Shown here: positions 1 to 9,536 of the stretch, piece after piece
How positions within the stretch are numbered: the first letter of the stretch is position 1
How the letters are laid out: each line of letters opens with the position of its first letter
The notes under the pieces: model-generated
The model's database searches: none
What the model was told of the DNA's origin: nothing
What the model saw: only the letters and a program-made list of their open reading frames with translations
Origin: an uncultured Bacteroidales bacterium
GTDB taxonomy: Bacteria > Bacteroidota > Bacteroidia > Bacteroidales > Muribaculaceae
Direction: 5' to 3'
NCBI GenBank assembly: GCA_902779125.1
Contig: CACZAC010000026.1
Coordinates: 1 to 64,000 of the forward strand
DNA: 64,000 nt
Made by a program: the position numbers and the translations under genes

Positions 1-52
1 TTAAGCCTGTCGCTAGCGTTCATCCTGAGCCAGGATCAAACTCTTCGTTGTT
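1..52 (-). rRNA. 16S ribosomal RNA, 5' end only (gene continues beyond the window)
   Basis: Read on the minus strand, this stretch contains the universal bacterial 16S start, AGAGTTTGATCCTGGCTCAG, followed by GATGAACGCTAGCGACAGGC as in Bacteroidales. Only about the first 50 nt of the gene are in the window. A consensus promoter lies roughly 245 nt upstream. The exact mature 5' end cannot be fixed from sequence alone. Confidence 0.95.
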
Positions 53-301
53 GTATTTTGTCTTTTTCTTTTGCAAGAATTAAATGAAAACGCAACACTC
101 GACCTAAGTCACCAGTATCAATCCTTGGCCTCTGTTATCAGGGTGAATCTCGTATCTTACTACCTGTCGTACATCGTTTTAAATCGACTTGGAATCGACG
201 GGAACAACTGTTACATTGTCCCTTGTTCTCTTGTACTACTTATTGCTGCAAACATGTCAAAGAGCTATCGTTTGACGCCACCCTTGTGGCGAAAAGCGGT
301 G

Positions 302-332
302 CAAAGGTACTGCCATTTTTGAAACTGGCAAA
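302..332 (-). promoter_or_regulatory. rRNA operon promoter (Bacteroidetes -33/-7 type)
   Basis: On the minus strand, TTTG (329-332) and TACCTTTG (302-309) are separated by 19 nt, an exact match to the Bacteroidetes consensus TTTG-N19-21-TAnnTTTG. Transcription would start near 295 and give a leader of about 240 nt before the 16S sequence. The DNA just upstream (333-470) is full of A- and T-tracts, as expected for an UP-like element of a strong rRNA promoter. Confidence 0.85.
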
Positions 333-518
333 TTTTTTAGCAACTTTTTTTCATCGAAGTTATTAACAATTTGTGGCAATTTTGCTATATATTTCTGATT
401 ATCAATAGATTAGATGACAAAAAATTTTTGAAAAAATTTTTCGATTTTTTCTCAAAAAATTGATTTCGGGTGTTTTTTTGCCTCAAAATCGTCTTTTCAG
501 GCTCCCTTGACAAGGGCT
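333..518. other. AT-rich intergenic DNA upstream of the rRNA promoter
   Basis: This stretch is dominated by A/T runs, especially around 405-470. I see no convincing coding frame. It probably acts as an upstream activating or curved region for the rRNA promoter. A short CCCTT/AAGGG hairpin lies at about 503-517. Confidence 0.5.
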
Positions 519-560
519 CAAAAAAAGATGAAAAAACGGCGTTTCTTCATCTTTTTTTTT
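519..560. terminator. Terminator-like hairpin, probably for the C10-type gene
   Basis: The arms AAAAAAGATGAA and TTCATCTTTTTT flank a short centre, giving a hairpin with an A-run on one side and a T-run on the other. It can therefore work in both directions. It lies about 80 nt beyond the stop codon of the minus-strand gene at 637-3267 and separates that gene from the rRNA operon. Confidence 0.7.
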
Positions 561-636
561 CAATAAAGTCAAAAAACAGGGGAAAACGGTCAATGAGACG
601 TCCTCCCCTATCCTTTTATCTCATGATTATATCATA

Positions 637-3267
637 TCATTCATACAAAATAATTCCTATCAAAGCGTTAACGTCGGCAATACCGACTTCGTTGTCTTTG
701 TTTATATCATAAGCTTCTTCATAAACATTATGCAAGATGGCATCAATCAACGTATTGACGTCTGCAAGATTGATTTCAAAATCCCAATTAACATCACCCA
801 CGTAGAGGCTGATGCCAACAATATGTTTAAACCACCACCAATCATTAGCAGATTTATAATCTTGTTTAGCAGTAACCGGCACCCTTAACAGTGCATTTTT
901 TTGGCATTCGGAATCGAATACACCCCATTCAATGGCAGGTGGACAGAGCGCCAAACACGTCACTGTGTCGAGGCCATCGCATTCACAGAACGCAGAAGCA
1001 AGGATCTTAGTTACCGAGCCAGGAATGGTGATACTGGTCAGACCACTGCAACCATAGAATGCAGCGGCTCCGATAGAGGTAACGGAATTAGGGATATTGA
1101 CGCTAGTCAGACCACTGCAGCCTCTGAATGTATGATTTCCGATAGTAGTGACCGATTGGGGGATGTCAACTGTCGTGATTTTGGAACCGTTCACTAAATA
1201 ATCTGGCAATACAACAACTTCATCACCAATTGTGACTCGTTCTATATTTGCAGTTGGCATTTCTCCATTTGAAGAGCAATTCCTAGCATTCCAAGTAAGG
1301 TTTGTAATATTGCAGCATTCGAATACCCTGTAGCGAATCTCGGTTAGAGATTTGCCAATAGTCACGCTACTCAGGTTGATGTCGTTTGCGAAAGCTTCTC
1401 CGCCAATGTAATTGACAGCGTCGGGGATGTCAATGTCAGTCAACTTTTCACAGCCTGCAAACGCATTGCCACCAATACGAGTGACAGACTCAGGAATAGT
1501 GATACTGCTCAGACCACTGCAACCATTGAATGCCCAATCTCCGATGTTAGTGACCGACTGGGGGATGTTAACTGTCGTGATTTTGGAACTATTCACAAAA
1601 TAATTTGGCAATACAACGACTTCATCACCAATCGTGACTCGTTCTATATTTCTAGTTGGCATCTCTCCATTTGAAGAGCAATTCCTGGCATTCCAAGTAA
1701 GGTTTGTAATATTGCAACCATTAAATGCATAGCGACCAATACTAGTGACAGACTCAGGGATCGTGATATCAGTAAAAGAGCCACCGTATTGGAACGCAGC
1801 TTCGCCAATGGTTGTGAGGGAATTAGGAAGATTGATGTTCTTCAATCTACAGCTGGCGAACGCCTCCTTGCCGATAGATGTGAGGGAATTGGGAAGAGTG
1901 ATGCTAGTCAAGTTAGCGCAATCATAGAACGCTTCATCTCCAATGGATTTAAGACTAGTAAAGAATTCCAACTCATCAAACGTGGTCATTTCAAAATTCC
2001 AACTAAAATCATTTGCGGGAATTTCAGTTACAGCAGCAGCCTCTTCCTTGCTAAGCGCAGCATCATCGTTAGTATCCCAACGGATTAAACAATTAAATTC
2101 TACATTGAAATCAGCAAATTGTATTTCATCTACAGGTGTTTGCGATTGATTGGTTGAAACATTAAAGACTGCGTACTGAGATATAGAATAGCTCAACATA
2201 TCATTTCCTGAATCGTTAACAGTGAGCAGGAAATAGCCATCACCTAGACCTTCCCATCCCCAGTTGATGTGATAGTAGCCATTTCCATCACAACCATCGC
2301 AGACAAAAGCATGACTTTCGCTTTTATCATTATAGCCAGAATAGAGAACAGGGCGATTGCTTTTCAATTCCGTATAAACCATTTCCTCCCATTCAGCGTC
2401 AGAATAACTTGAGCGCCACTTACCATTCACCTTTGAACTGTATTTAAAATATTTTGTCAATTGAAGATCCAGCATACTTGCAAAAGACTCATTCAAGACA
2501 TAGTCCATCTGAACTGCAGCTCCACAGTATTGCATCAGTCGAGCGACTGCCTGCTTTTGAGCTTCGGTCGATGTATCACTATACTCATCAACCATATTAT
2601 CCCAGTCAAAGGCTGAACCAGCAGGGATAGCATCAACACTGAAATGGTTAGTCCGAGTGGTGTAAGCAGGAATCTCTCGTACAGTTTGATTAACCGAACG
2701 GGCGCGGTGATAATACATCACCTGGGCCAAAGCCGTTGCCACACCTCCGGTCGAGCAATGCTCCCCATCAATTATCGGACAATATGTATTATAAGGCTCA
2801 TTTTGCCCCCACTTACAGGTCAACATCGGTGCTATGGAAGAATGATTGGATGATACTCGTGGAAATCGGGCTGCGGGAGCACCGTGGTCCTGCAAAAACT
2901 TAATCTGACGGGCATATTCATCCAACCACCATTGCACATTGATTGGAATGTCTTCAGCATCAAACTTACCCTCATCACTATATCCCAATATAGCGGGAGT
3001 GCTATCGTCGCCAGAGGCGATAACAAAGCCATTACCTTCATCGATGTTAAACACATAATAAGGTTGCAACTCAGCTATTCGGGATGTTCCTACCTGCACC
3101 CGATGCAATGATGAGGCAGTTAAACTTGCACCCCGCTGCTTCATGAATGACTGAATGTTGTTCTGAACCTGTTGCAGCGTAATGGGACTTGCATAGACCT
3201 GTGCAATAAGTCCCGACACGTTGACAACCAACACAAGTATCAATAAACGAAAGCTAAAATTTTTCAT
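637..3267 (-). CDS. Secreted C10-family (streptopain-like) protease homologue with BspA-type leucine-rich repeats and dockerin; catalytic cysteine replaced by glycine
   Basis: The predicted protein has 876 residues. I start it at the methionine followed by KNFSFRLLILVLVV, a clear signal peptide; an upstream in-frame start would put a poor leader before it. Domains in order are a Spi-type propeptide (about 25-130), a C10 peptidase domain (about 140-375), BspA/type-5 leucine-rich repeats (about 430-770) and a C-terminal two-repeat dockerin (about 820-876). C10 enzymes carry the active-site cysteine in TGCVATAMAQ. Here the motif reads TGGVATALAQ, with Gly175 encoded by GGT at 2743-2745, one base from TGT. 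The active-site histidine region (SHAFVCDG, His319) and the NWGW motif are intact. It therefore looks like a pseudo-protease, perhaps a binding protein. A sequencing error at one base cannot be excluded. The paralogue at 25126-27420 keeps the cysteine. Confidence 0.88.
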   Translation of the reverse strand: MKNFSFRLLILVLVVNVSGLIAQVYASPITLQQVQNNIQSFMKQRGASLTASSLHRVQVGTSRIAELQPYYVFNIDEGNGFVIASGDDSTPAILGYSDEGKFDAEDIPINVQWWLDEYARQIKFLQDHGAPAARFPRVSSNHSSIAPMLTCKWGQNEPYNTYCPIIDGEHCSTGGVATALAQVMYYHRARSVNQTVREIPAYTTRTNHFSVDAIPAGSAFDWDNMVDEYSDTSTEAQKQAVARLMQYCGAAVQMDYVLNESFASMLDLQLTKYFKYSSKVNGKWRSSYSDAEWEEMVYTELKSNRPVLYSGYNDKSESHAFVCDGCDGNGYYHINWGWEGLGDGYFLLTVNDSGNDMLSYSISQYAVFNVSTNQSQTPVDEIQFADFNVEFNCLIRWDTNDDAALSKEEAAAVTEIPANDFSWNFEMTTFDELEFFTSLKSIGDEAFYDCANLTSITLPNSLTSIGKEAFASCRLKNINLPNSLTTIGEAAFQYGGSFTDITIPESVTSIGRYAFNGCNITNLTWNARNCSSNGEMPTRNIERVTIGDEVVVLPNYFVNSSKITTVNIPQSVTNIGDWAFNGCSGLSSITIPESVTRIGGNAFAGCEKLTDIDIPDAVNYIGGEAFANDINLSSVTIGKSLTEIRYRVFECCNITNLTWNARNCSSNGEMPTANIERVTIGDEVVVLPDYLVNGSKITTVDIPQSVTTIGNHTFRGCSGLTSVNIPNSVTSIGAAAFYGCSGLTSITIPGSVTKILASAFCECDGLDTVTCLALCPPAIEWGVFDSECQKNALLRVPVTAKQDYKSANDWWWFKHIVGISLYVGDVNWDFEINLADVNTLIDAILHNVYEEAYDINKDNEVGIADVNALIGIILYE
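1151..1720 (-). repeat. Near-identical internal duplication in the leucine-rich-repeat region (402-bp offset)
   Basis: About 170 bp at 1151-1318 recurs at 1553-1720 with few differences. The offset is 402 bp, exactly 134 codons, so the frame is kept. The copied segment encodes NCSSNGEMPT...NIERVTIGDE and the leucine-rich strand that follows. This indicates a recent in-frame expansion of the repeat region by unequal recombination. Confidence 0.85.
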
Positions 3268-3503
3268 GACAAAATTATCTAAAGAGGTTAATTCGCTGTT
3301 TAATGTTTTTATTGAAACAAATATTTCTGCGAAAACACAAAAAAACAATCAACTCGCCCAATAACATTTAAAAAATGTGATTTATATTATATATAATGTA
3401 ATACAATCGGTAAATAACTCATGAGATACCGTCAGCAAGATTGCACAGCAATCAAAAGGGATAGCTGGGCTCGGACTGAAATAACCGAAAACAAGGAGAA
3501 CAA

Positions 3504-4388
3504 CTATGGCATCATGCGGAAGATGCGCACACCGATGTTGTTCTTGGACCGCTCGAGATACTTAAATAGCGGTTTCGACTCCAGCATGACTTTTCCTCCC
3601 GACATGGAAGCATCAAGCAGATAGGGGTCACCCTTTTCATCAACGATAACGATGCCATTATGGGAAACGTCCAGCCCATCAATCTTAGTGACCAGTGAAA
3701 TGAAATCACCTGAATGCAGAGCGGCTTTCACATCCTTGTTGTTGAGCCACGAGCGCTTGAGATAAGGGAAACGGTGCTGACGCAATTCATAACGCCTGAT
3801 TTTTTCCACCATGGCAGAGTCGTTCTTGAGTTGCCTGTACTGTCCGGGATTCTTTGTCATATAGTCAATGTTCTTGACCAAGTAGTCGGCATGGGGCAGG
3901 TCGGGCGTGACCTCGACGAGGTTACCACGCATGTGATTGTCAATGATCCACTCACTGATGTAATGAATGCGGCTAGAGTAGTCACCCATCGTACCACCAC
4001 GGTAGCGGACATTCTCGATGTTGGCGGCATAGTCACGCCATGAGTAACGCTGATTGAGCGTGGCGCGCGTCAAGGCATACAGAGTTTCGATAAAGGTGAG
4101 GCAGTCCAACTCGTGAATGTTGATGGTGAGGATTTCCTCGTCGGCCTCGAGCGTGTGGGCGACATAAGGCGTACCCAAGAGCTGACGCGCATAGAACTCG
4201 ATTAGGCCGTTGGCGTCATGGATACCACTCTTGTAGCCCTTCATCAACAGTTCATTGATTAAGGTAGTGTCACCATCACAATGGAAACGCATCTTTACCG
4301 TAGTGGCGGCCTGGGCCTCCTGCTGTGAGTCCTGCCGAGGAGCACACGCAACCAAGAGGAGGACCATTAAGAAAATCATTTTTTTCAT
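3504..4388 (-). CDS. DUF1460 lipoprotein (NlpC/P60-fold amidase-like)
   Basis: This 294-residue protein starts with a lipoprotein signal ending in LLVAC (lipidated Cys15), so it is probably anchored in the outer membrane facing the periplasm. The body matches DUF1460 (N-acetylmuramoyl-L-alanine amidase-like), a family with an NlpC/P60-type cysteine-peptidase fold. Candidate catalytic residues are Cys96 in HELDCLTF and His243 in VSHNGIVI. The family is linked to trimming or recycling of cell-wall fragments; the precise bond cut here is not known. A TAACTTTG -7 box sits upstream at 4418-4425. The gene stands alone between two large secreted-protein genes. Confidence 0.85.
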   Translation of the reverse strand: MKKMIFLMVLLLVACAPRQDSQQEAQAATTVKMRFHCDGDTTLINELLMKGYKSGIHDANGLIEFYARQLLGTPYVAHTLEADEEILTINIHELDCLTFIETLYALTRATLNQRYSWRDYAANIENVRYRGGTMGDYSSRIHYISEWIIDNHMRGNLVEVTPDLPHADYLVKNIDYMTKNPGQYRQLKNDSAMVEKIRRYELRQHRFPYLKRSWLNNKDVKAALHSGDFISLVTKIDGLDVSHNGIVIVDEKGDPYLLDASMSGGKVMLESKPLFKYLERSKNNIGVRIFRMMP

Positions 4389-4581
4389 CGTTGACTAGCT
4401 TTTTTTGTTTCAAAGCACAAAGTTACAAAAAAACTCAATCCGCGGACTACCGAGGGCCCATTTTTGCCCTCCTCTTTATCATTATATATAATATAGCCAT
4501 TCGGAACACACTCAAATCTACAACCGGCACTCCTATATAACGGTCCGCAACAAGAACCATGCCATAACAGCCAGCAACGCT

Positions 4582-4613
4582 AAGGCAGGCGGCCTGATGG
4601 GGCCGCCTGCCTT
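4582..4613. terminator. GC-rich hairpin downstream of the alpha-amylase gene
   Basis: AAGGCAGGCGGCC and GGCCGCCTGCCTT form a perfect 13-bp stem with a 6-nt loop, 27 nt past the amylase stop codon. It lacks a T-run on the minus strand, so it may end transcription inefficiently or protect the mRNA 3' end. Confidence 0.6.
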
Positions 4614-4639
4614 GATGCAAAAACCGTTAAGCGCGTGAT

Positions 4640-7600
4640 TTATTCTATTGAAAACAGCATGTCGACCAATGCTGCCACATCGCTGATGGAGATACCATTG
4701 CCGTTAATATCGGCATTTATCTCATTGATGGGAAGCGTGCCATCGGACACCAGGTAGTCAATGAGCGCGGCGACATCGGCGATATTCACCTTTGAGTCAT
4801 TGTTCACATCACCAAGCAGGACGGGAGTCATCGTCTCGGTCGCGTTGATGATGTAAACTTCCCACTTGGTGCTCACAGGCGAATGCCCACTGTCATCAGG
4901 ACTGAAGCCAGCCAAAACAGATTGACCGCCGTCAATCGCCCTGACAATGCCCTTCATCTCATAGCCATAATTCTCACGGATGGTACTTGCCGAATCGAAT
5001 GATGCCATATCCTCCCAATAGCCCTGCTTGACAATCGCCTTAAAGGCACCGGGCAGGTTCTCGCTGTTGACGTCGCCATCACTACGGGGAACCACCATCA
5101 CAAATGTCGTGTCGTTAAGCTGCTCGCGGCAGATTGCCCACTTGATGTTGACAAGTTCCTGGGGTTTGGGCTCAACCATGAAATAATCGGTCTGCTCGAC
5201 AAAATTAGCGGGAAGGAAGGTATTGGGCGTGTAAGAAGCCTCCATTGCCGGGACGGGATTGGCACTCAGTTCAATAGTAGGATTGTCACGGTCAGTAAGT
5301 TTACCGAACACGGTCTGTCCCAGCAGCAATCGACCTTGAAGGGTTTGCGCCTCATCGTCGGCTGCTAGTGGTTCTTTCAGGATGAGTTGCGCCCAATTGC
5401 TCTGATCATATTCCAAATCACCGACAACCTCGGGCACGGGCAAGAAGTGGGTATTGTAACTGGGATTGACTGCATCGCCATTCTCGTCCTTAACCCAGAG
5501 CGACTGGTTTTGGCCGTTGAGCCATACGCCAGTCAGGTCATTGGCGACAACATACTCCTTGCCCACTTCGCCCTTGCTGACGATATCGGCAAGTGTCATC
5601 ACATTACTCTTGACAACGCCCACCAGACCGTTGGCGTTGTAGTATCCGCCATTGACAAATTCAAAGTTGGCTGTCTGGGTATTCTGGTTGCCCTTGTCGC
5701 TGAAAATCACATTGGCGGGCATTTCGGTGTTGTCACCATTGTAAATCCATCGATAAACGAGGTTTCCATTAGGAGCGGTCCCGACAGGCGTACCGAGCGC
5801 TTCGCCTGGCCAACTGCTACCTGTATAGATTGTCCACTGGTTATATACCCAAGTGTAGGGATTGGCAAAGTGGCCACTGTTCTCGAAATAGCAATAGGTC
5901 ACATCGTCGCCCAGGCTGGTAGCGCATGACGGCAGCGTGATATCCACAGGCATGACAACTGTCGTGTAGCCCGAATAGCCGTCATAGGTGAAATAATGAT
6001 TACCAGGAGTCAGGCCTTCGATATTTGCCGTCTGGGCCCCATTACCGTTGTTGAAGATGATATTGAGTGACGGAGCCTCCTGAGAATAGTGATAATACCC
6101 CTCGTCGTTCTTTTCAGTCAGCCTAGTGCCAGGCCAAGCCACGGGAGCTACATTCTCGCCATTGATTACCTCCCAGGCATAAACGTAAGGCTCATTATCG
6201 GCAGCGACATAGATGTCGACGGTGTTGTTCTCGGTAACGCTATATGTCCTAGCCACCTGATTGATGACACTGCCATTCCTGAGCACACCAGCACGCAGCA
6301 TGTGGTCGCCTCCTGTCGAGAACGTCACTGAGCCTTGATATGTAACTTGATTGCCATTGGTGAACGAGGGCTCGGAGCCGTCGGTGGTGTAGACAATCAC
6401 GGCTTCGCTGTTGCTTGCCGTGAGATGGGCGGTAATTGCCCCAGTATATTTGCCACTTGCCAAATCGACCGAAACAGTCGGGTTATAGAGTGCCGGCATG
6501 TAAATCGAAGTCAAATCAGACGCCACACCATCGGCAAAACTGAAGAACGAATCACTGGTGATGCCGTTGATGTCAGCAGTCTGGGTAGCACCGCTGCCAT
6601 AACTCAAAATCATGTTGATTCTGTCAGCTTCTACCGTGGCATGCAGCCATCTCACACCACCCACAATCACGCTGTTGGCTTCATCGAGCTGCCAACCGGG
6701 GAATGGAGAAGTGATAGCGTTACCCTCATCATCAAAGGCGAACAGATAGGGCCTGTTGCCGCCATCATACTTCACATAAATCCTGATTTTGCCGTCATCG
6801 GCACCGCCGTCCACTACATAGTCACGCGTCACGATGCTGTTGGCACGCACCTCGCCGTTAGCGAGCACGCCCACCTTGAGCGTCGTTGTCTGGTCAAATG
6901 AGAAATCCATGCCTGCTGCATCGGTTATCTGTTGTCTGTAGGCATTGGGCTCCTTGCCATCGGTCGTATAGACCAGTACGGTGCCCTCGGCCGAAGGCTT
7001 CACGTTCACCTCAATCGGTGCACTATAGTTGCCACTGTTCCTGTTGATGACCGGATAGCCATAGACCAGGTCCTGCTTGACATTGCTGTCCACCTGGTCG
7101 GCCAGCGACGAAGTGATACTCAGGCGGCAAGTACCCTGGGTGTTGCACCACACCTGTGAGAATCCCTCAGGAACGCCAGAGCCAACGGCCTCATCACCCA
7201 ACTGCAGGTAGAGCTCACCCTTCTCGCCTGTCACGCGCCACGAGATGCCGTAAGCGCCCGTTTCCACGGGGTCCCATACGGTGCTCGCGTTGGTGATACC
7301 AGCCGTGCGGCGTGCTTTGACAAACCGGACGATGAGGTCATGCCACACGGGGTGCATGAAGTGAGGATAGAACAGGCACGGGGTGCCCGGCATCGCCAGA
7401 ATGAAGCAGTTAGCCTCGACAATCTGGTTGTTGACGCGATGCATATAGTTGCTGTTGCTGGCATCGGTGGGCAGGTCCTTGAACGTATCGTGGTTGTCGA
7501 TGAAAGTCACCGCATAACGCTTGAAACGGTAATCCCAGATGAGGCCGTCATTCTTGAGCAAGCGGAAACTATGTCCACTCAAGTCATTAAACGCCTGCCT

Positions 7601-8668
7601 AATCTGCTCCTGAAGGGGGAAGTCGAAGGCACCACTTTGGAATCCGCCCTCGTCATACACGCCCTTAATCCATGACTTGATATCGTCTGATGTGCCCCAG
7701 AACTCGCCGACCGAGAAAGTTGGCCTAACCGTAGTATTATAATAGGCGAAATGCTTGGGTTCGAAGCCACGCGCATAGTCATAACGGAATCCGACGTAGC
7801 CCAGTTCATCCTTGAGGTAGTTCAGATAGGTGACAATCTTCTGCTGTGTGGCGGGGTTGTGATGGTCGATGTCTCGGGCCCACGGTCCCTTGCCCGCGTC
7901 ACCGCCACAGTCGGTGTTACCGCTGCCCATGCCGCACTCGTCGTCCCAGCAGATGTCCCTGCACTTGCCGTTCTCGTCCCAGTCCCACTGGATGCTGTAG
8001 GTCTTGCCCGTCGTGGGGCCGATGACATCAATTTCATCGACGAAGTCGTAGGCATAGCGCACGCCCTCGTTCCATGTGCTTAGTCCGCCCTTGTGGTTGG
8101 CTACCACATCCTCCATGGCGCCAGTTCCGGCAGCTTTGTAGGCGCTGATGAGGTTGATGAGTTCGGCCTCGGTGCCGAAGTAGCTCTTGGGCGTCCACGT
8201 CGTTCCGTTGACGTCATAGGTCTCGCCCCGGTTATGGTCAAGATAGAACACGGGCACAAAGCCCATGCAGTCAGGGTTGTTGATAATGTCCCCGTAACGG
8301 GTACACACCCATGAGCCGTTGTGTCCGGCACGCCATGCCTCGCCCTCGGTAGTGAACACGCTCTGATCGGAGCATACCGTCGCACCGCTCTGCGGAAGCC
8401 ACAGCAGGTCGATATAGGGCGCAATATTGTCCTTCTGGTTCAACAACTCTGCCCAAGTGGTGATGGGGACATACCACTGGTCGTCCTCGCCCCAACCGGC
8501 ACCATACATAGTAGCCATCGTCATGCCTGGATGTCCATCGGCAGGACGGAAACTGTCCCAAAAGAAGCCCTGGAGTGCCACTCCTCCATAGTCAGCGGGC
8601 CATCCTTGCGACATTAAGCTAAACGGCGCCCAAAACGCCACAAACAGAAACAGTAATAGCTTTTTCAT
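4640..8668 (-). CDS. Secreted GH13 alpha-amylase with starch-binding modules and dockerin
   Basis: The 1342-residue protein has a signal peptide of about 20 residues and then a GH13 catalytic domain to about residue 500. All four GH13 motifs are visible: DVVANH (187-192), GFRYDYAR with nucleophile Asp297, VGEFWG with acid/base Glu322, and FIDNHD with Asp394. Next come alternating chitobiase-C-like segments containing VYTTDG(K/S)EP and several modules resembling CBM26 starch-binding domains (for example around VYAWEV...WPGTRL). The C-terminus is a two-repeat dockerin (GDVNNDSKVNIADVAALIDY and a second copy). The enzyme should cut internal alpha-1,4 bonds of starch outside the cell. No SusC/SusD genes are nearby, so it is not part of a visible starch locus. 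A good promoter lies at 8712-8742. Confidence 0.93.
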   Translation of the reverse strand: MKKLLLFLFVAFWAPFSLMSQGWPADYGGVALQGFFWDSFRPADGHPGMTMATMYGAGWGEDDQWYVPITTWAELLNQKDNIAPYIDLLWLPQSGATVCSDQSVFTTEGEAWRAGHNGSWVCTRYGDIINNPDCMGFVPVFYLDHNRGETYDVNGTTWTPKSYFGTEAELINLISAYKAAGTGAMEDVVANHKGGLSTWNEGVRYAYDFVDEIDVIGPTTGKTYSIQWDWDENGKCRDICWDDECGMGSGNTDCGGDAGKGPWARDIDHHNPATQQKIVTYLNYLKDELGYVGFRYDYARGFEPKHFAYYNTTVRPTFSVGEFWGTSDDIKSWIKGVYDEGGFQSGAFDFPLQEQIRQAFNDLSGHSFRLLKNDGLIWDYRFKRYAVTFIDNHDTFKDLPTDASNSNYMHRVNNQIVEANCFILAMPGTPCLFYPHFMHPVWHDLIVRFVKARRTAGITNASTVWDPVETGAYGISWRVTGEKGELYLQLGDEAVGSGVPEGFSQVWCNTQGTCRLSITSSLADQVDSNVKQDLVYGYPVINRNSGNYSAPIEVNVKPSAEGTVLVYTTDGKEPNAYRQQITDAAGMDFSFDQTTTLKVGVLANGEVRANSIVTRDYVVDGGADDGKIRIYVKYDGGNRPYLFAFDDEGNAITSPFPGWQLDEANSVIVGGVRWLHATVEADRINMILSYGSGATQTADINGITSDSFFSFADGVASDLTSIYMPALYNPTVSVDLASGKYTGAITAHLTASNSEAVIVYTTDGSEPSFTNGNQVTYQGSVTFSTGGDHMLRAGVLRNGSVINQVARTYSVTENNTVDIYVAADNEPYVYAWEVINGENVAPVAWPGTRLTEKNDEGYYHYSQEAPSLNIIFNNGNGAQTANIEGLTPGNHYFTYDGYSGYTTVVMPVDITLPSCATSLGDDVTYCYFENSGHFANPYTWVYNQWTIYTGSSWPGEALGTPVGTAPNGNLVYRWIYNGDNTEMPANVIFSDKGNQNTQTANFEFVNGGYYNANGLVGVVKSNVMTLADIVSKGEVGKEYVVANDLTGVWLNGQNQSLWVKDENGDAVNPSYNTHFLPVPEVVGDLEYDQSNWAQLILKEPLAADDEAQTLQGRLLLGQTVFGKLTDRDNPTIELSANPVPAMEASYTPNTFLPANFVEQTDYFMVEPKPQELVNIKWAICREQLNDTTFVMVVPRSDGDVNSENLPGAFKAIVKQGYWEDMASFDSASTIRENYGYEMKGIVRAIDGGQSVLAGFSPDDSGHSPVSTKWEVYIINATETMTPVLLGDVNNDSKVNIADVAALIDYLVSDGTLPINEINADINGNGISISDVAALVDMLFSIE

Positions 8669-8711
8669 AAATCCGATTTCTTTAGATGGTTAAACTATCA
8701 ATTAACTGTGG

Positions 8712-8742
8712 CAAAAATAAGAAAAAACCGATAATTAATCAA
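8712..8742 (-). promoter_or_regulatory. Promoter of the alpha-amylase gene
   Basis: On the minus strand, TTG (8740-8742) and TATTTTTG (8712-8719) are 20 nt apart, matching the Bacteroidetes consensus. The start codon is at 8668, giving a leader of about 37 nt. Confidence 0.75.
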
Positions 8743-8905
8743 TCGCAATGTGTTTTTTTTGAAATTTCTTAGTAGATTTGGCATATTAAACGAATCAACC
8801 GGCCGTTTGTCTAAGAAAGCAGATGAATCTGGAGTGTCTCCACAAAACTTTTTAATGATTTTTGTGCTCGGCATTCACTAATTTTGTAATTTAGCAGGTT
8901 GTAAG

Positions 8906-9511
8906 ATGAAACGACTATTAATCACATTGATTGCTGTTGTGCTGGTTGCCGGCAGCCTGTGGGCCAAAGATGACGAAGTCATTGTGACCCGCCAATTCAC
9001 CATGGGACAACGCAGTTCCCTGCCCGAGAAGACTATCATGGTGGAAATGAAGCGCCTAGCGTTCGACAAGAAAGCCGATGCCGACCTGGTCAGCGCAATC
9101 ACCCAGGTGATGGACACCATCGCCCAGGAAGACTATATGAACCGCACCTTCGTGCTGCTGCTGGACCCCAAGCCTAACGGCGAAGTAGCCATTGCCGCCC
9201 ACAGTGACGATATCGTGACACGAGGAAGCAGAGACGTAAGCATCTACTACGGTACGCTGCAGCAAGGTCGTTGCCACTTTGTGGTACTCACGGGTAAGGA
9301 AAACCTGGAACTGCTGGAAAAGACCTTCAAGCGCCAGGGCAAAGTGAAGTTTGTGCAGGAGTTTGAGATGGTGGAGTACAAAACACCCATCTACCCCACC
9401 AACGTCATCGGGCGGTGGTCCCCCGGCAAGGGATTGCAACTGCCCACCGTCGTCATCAACGACGACCCTGAGCATAGCCCCGACATTGATGACCATCCAG
9501 CAAAAGTGTAA
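8906..9511 (+). CDS. Secreted protein of unknown function
   Basis: This 201-residue protein has a signal peptide (KRLLITLIAVVLVAGSLWA) and a periplasmic or extracellular body that I do not recognise. It contains VIGRWSPGKG and ends in an acidic tail (NDDPEHSPDIDDHP). A TAATTTTG -7 box lies at 8879-8886, just upstream; the -33 box is not clear. The cytidylate-kinase-like gene follows after 25 nt, so the two are probably co-transcribed although their locations in the cell differ. No function is assigned. Confidence 0.75.
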   Translation: MKRLLITLIAVVLVAGSLWAKDDEVIVTRQFTMGQRSSLPEKTIMVEMKRLAFDKKADADLVSAITQVMDTIAQEDYMNRTFVLLLDPKPNGEVAIAAHSDDIVTRGSRDVSIYYGTLQQGRCHFVVLTGKENLELLEKTFKRQGKVKFVQEFEMVEYKTPIYPTNVIGRWSPGKGLQLPTVVINDDPEHSPDIDDHPAKV

Positions 9512-9536
9512 AAAACAACCTAAACACCGCATAACA

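Noticed and set aside
470-712. 80-codon plus-strand frame in the rRNA upstream region
   Set aside because: It runs through a terminator hairpin and into the antisense of the C10-type gene.
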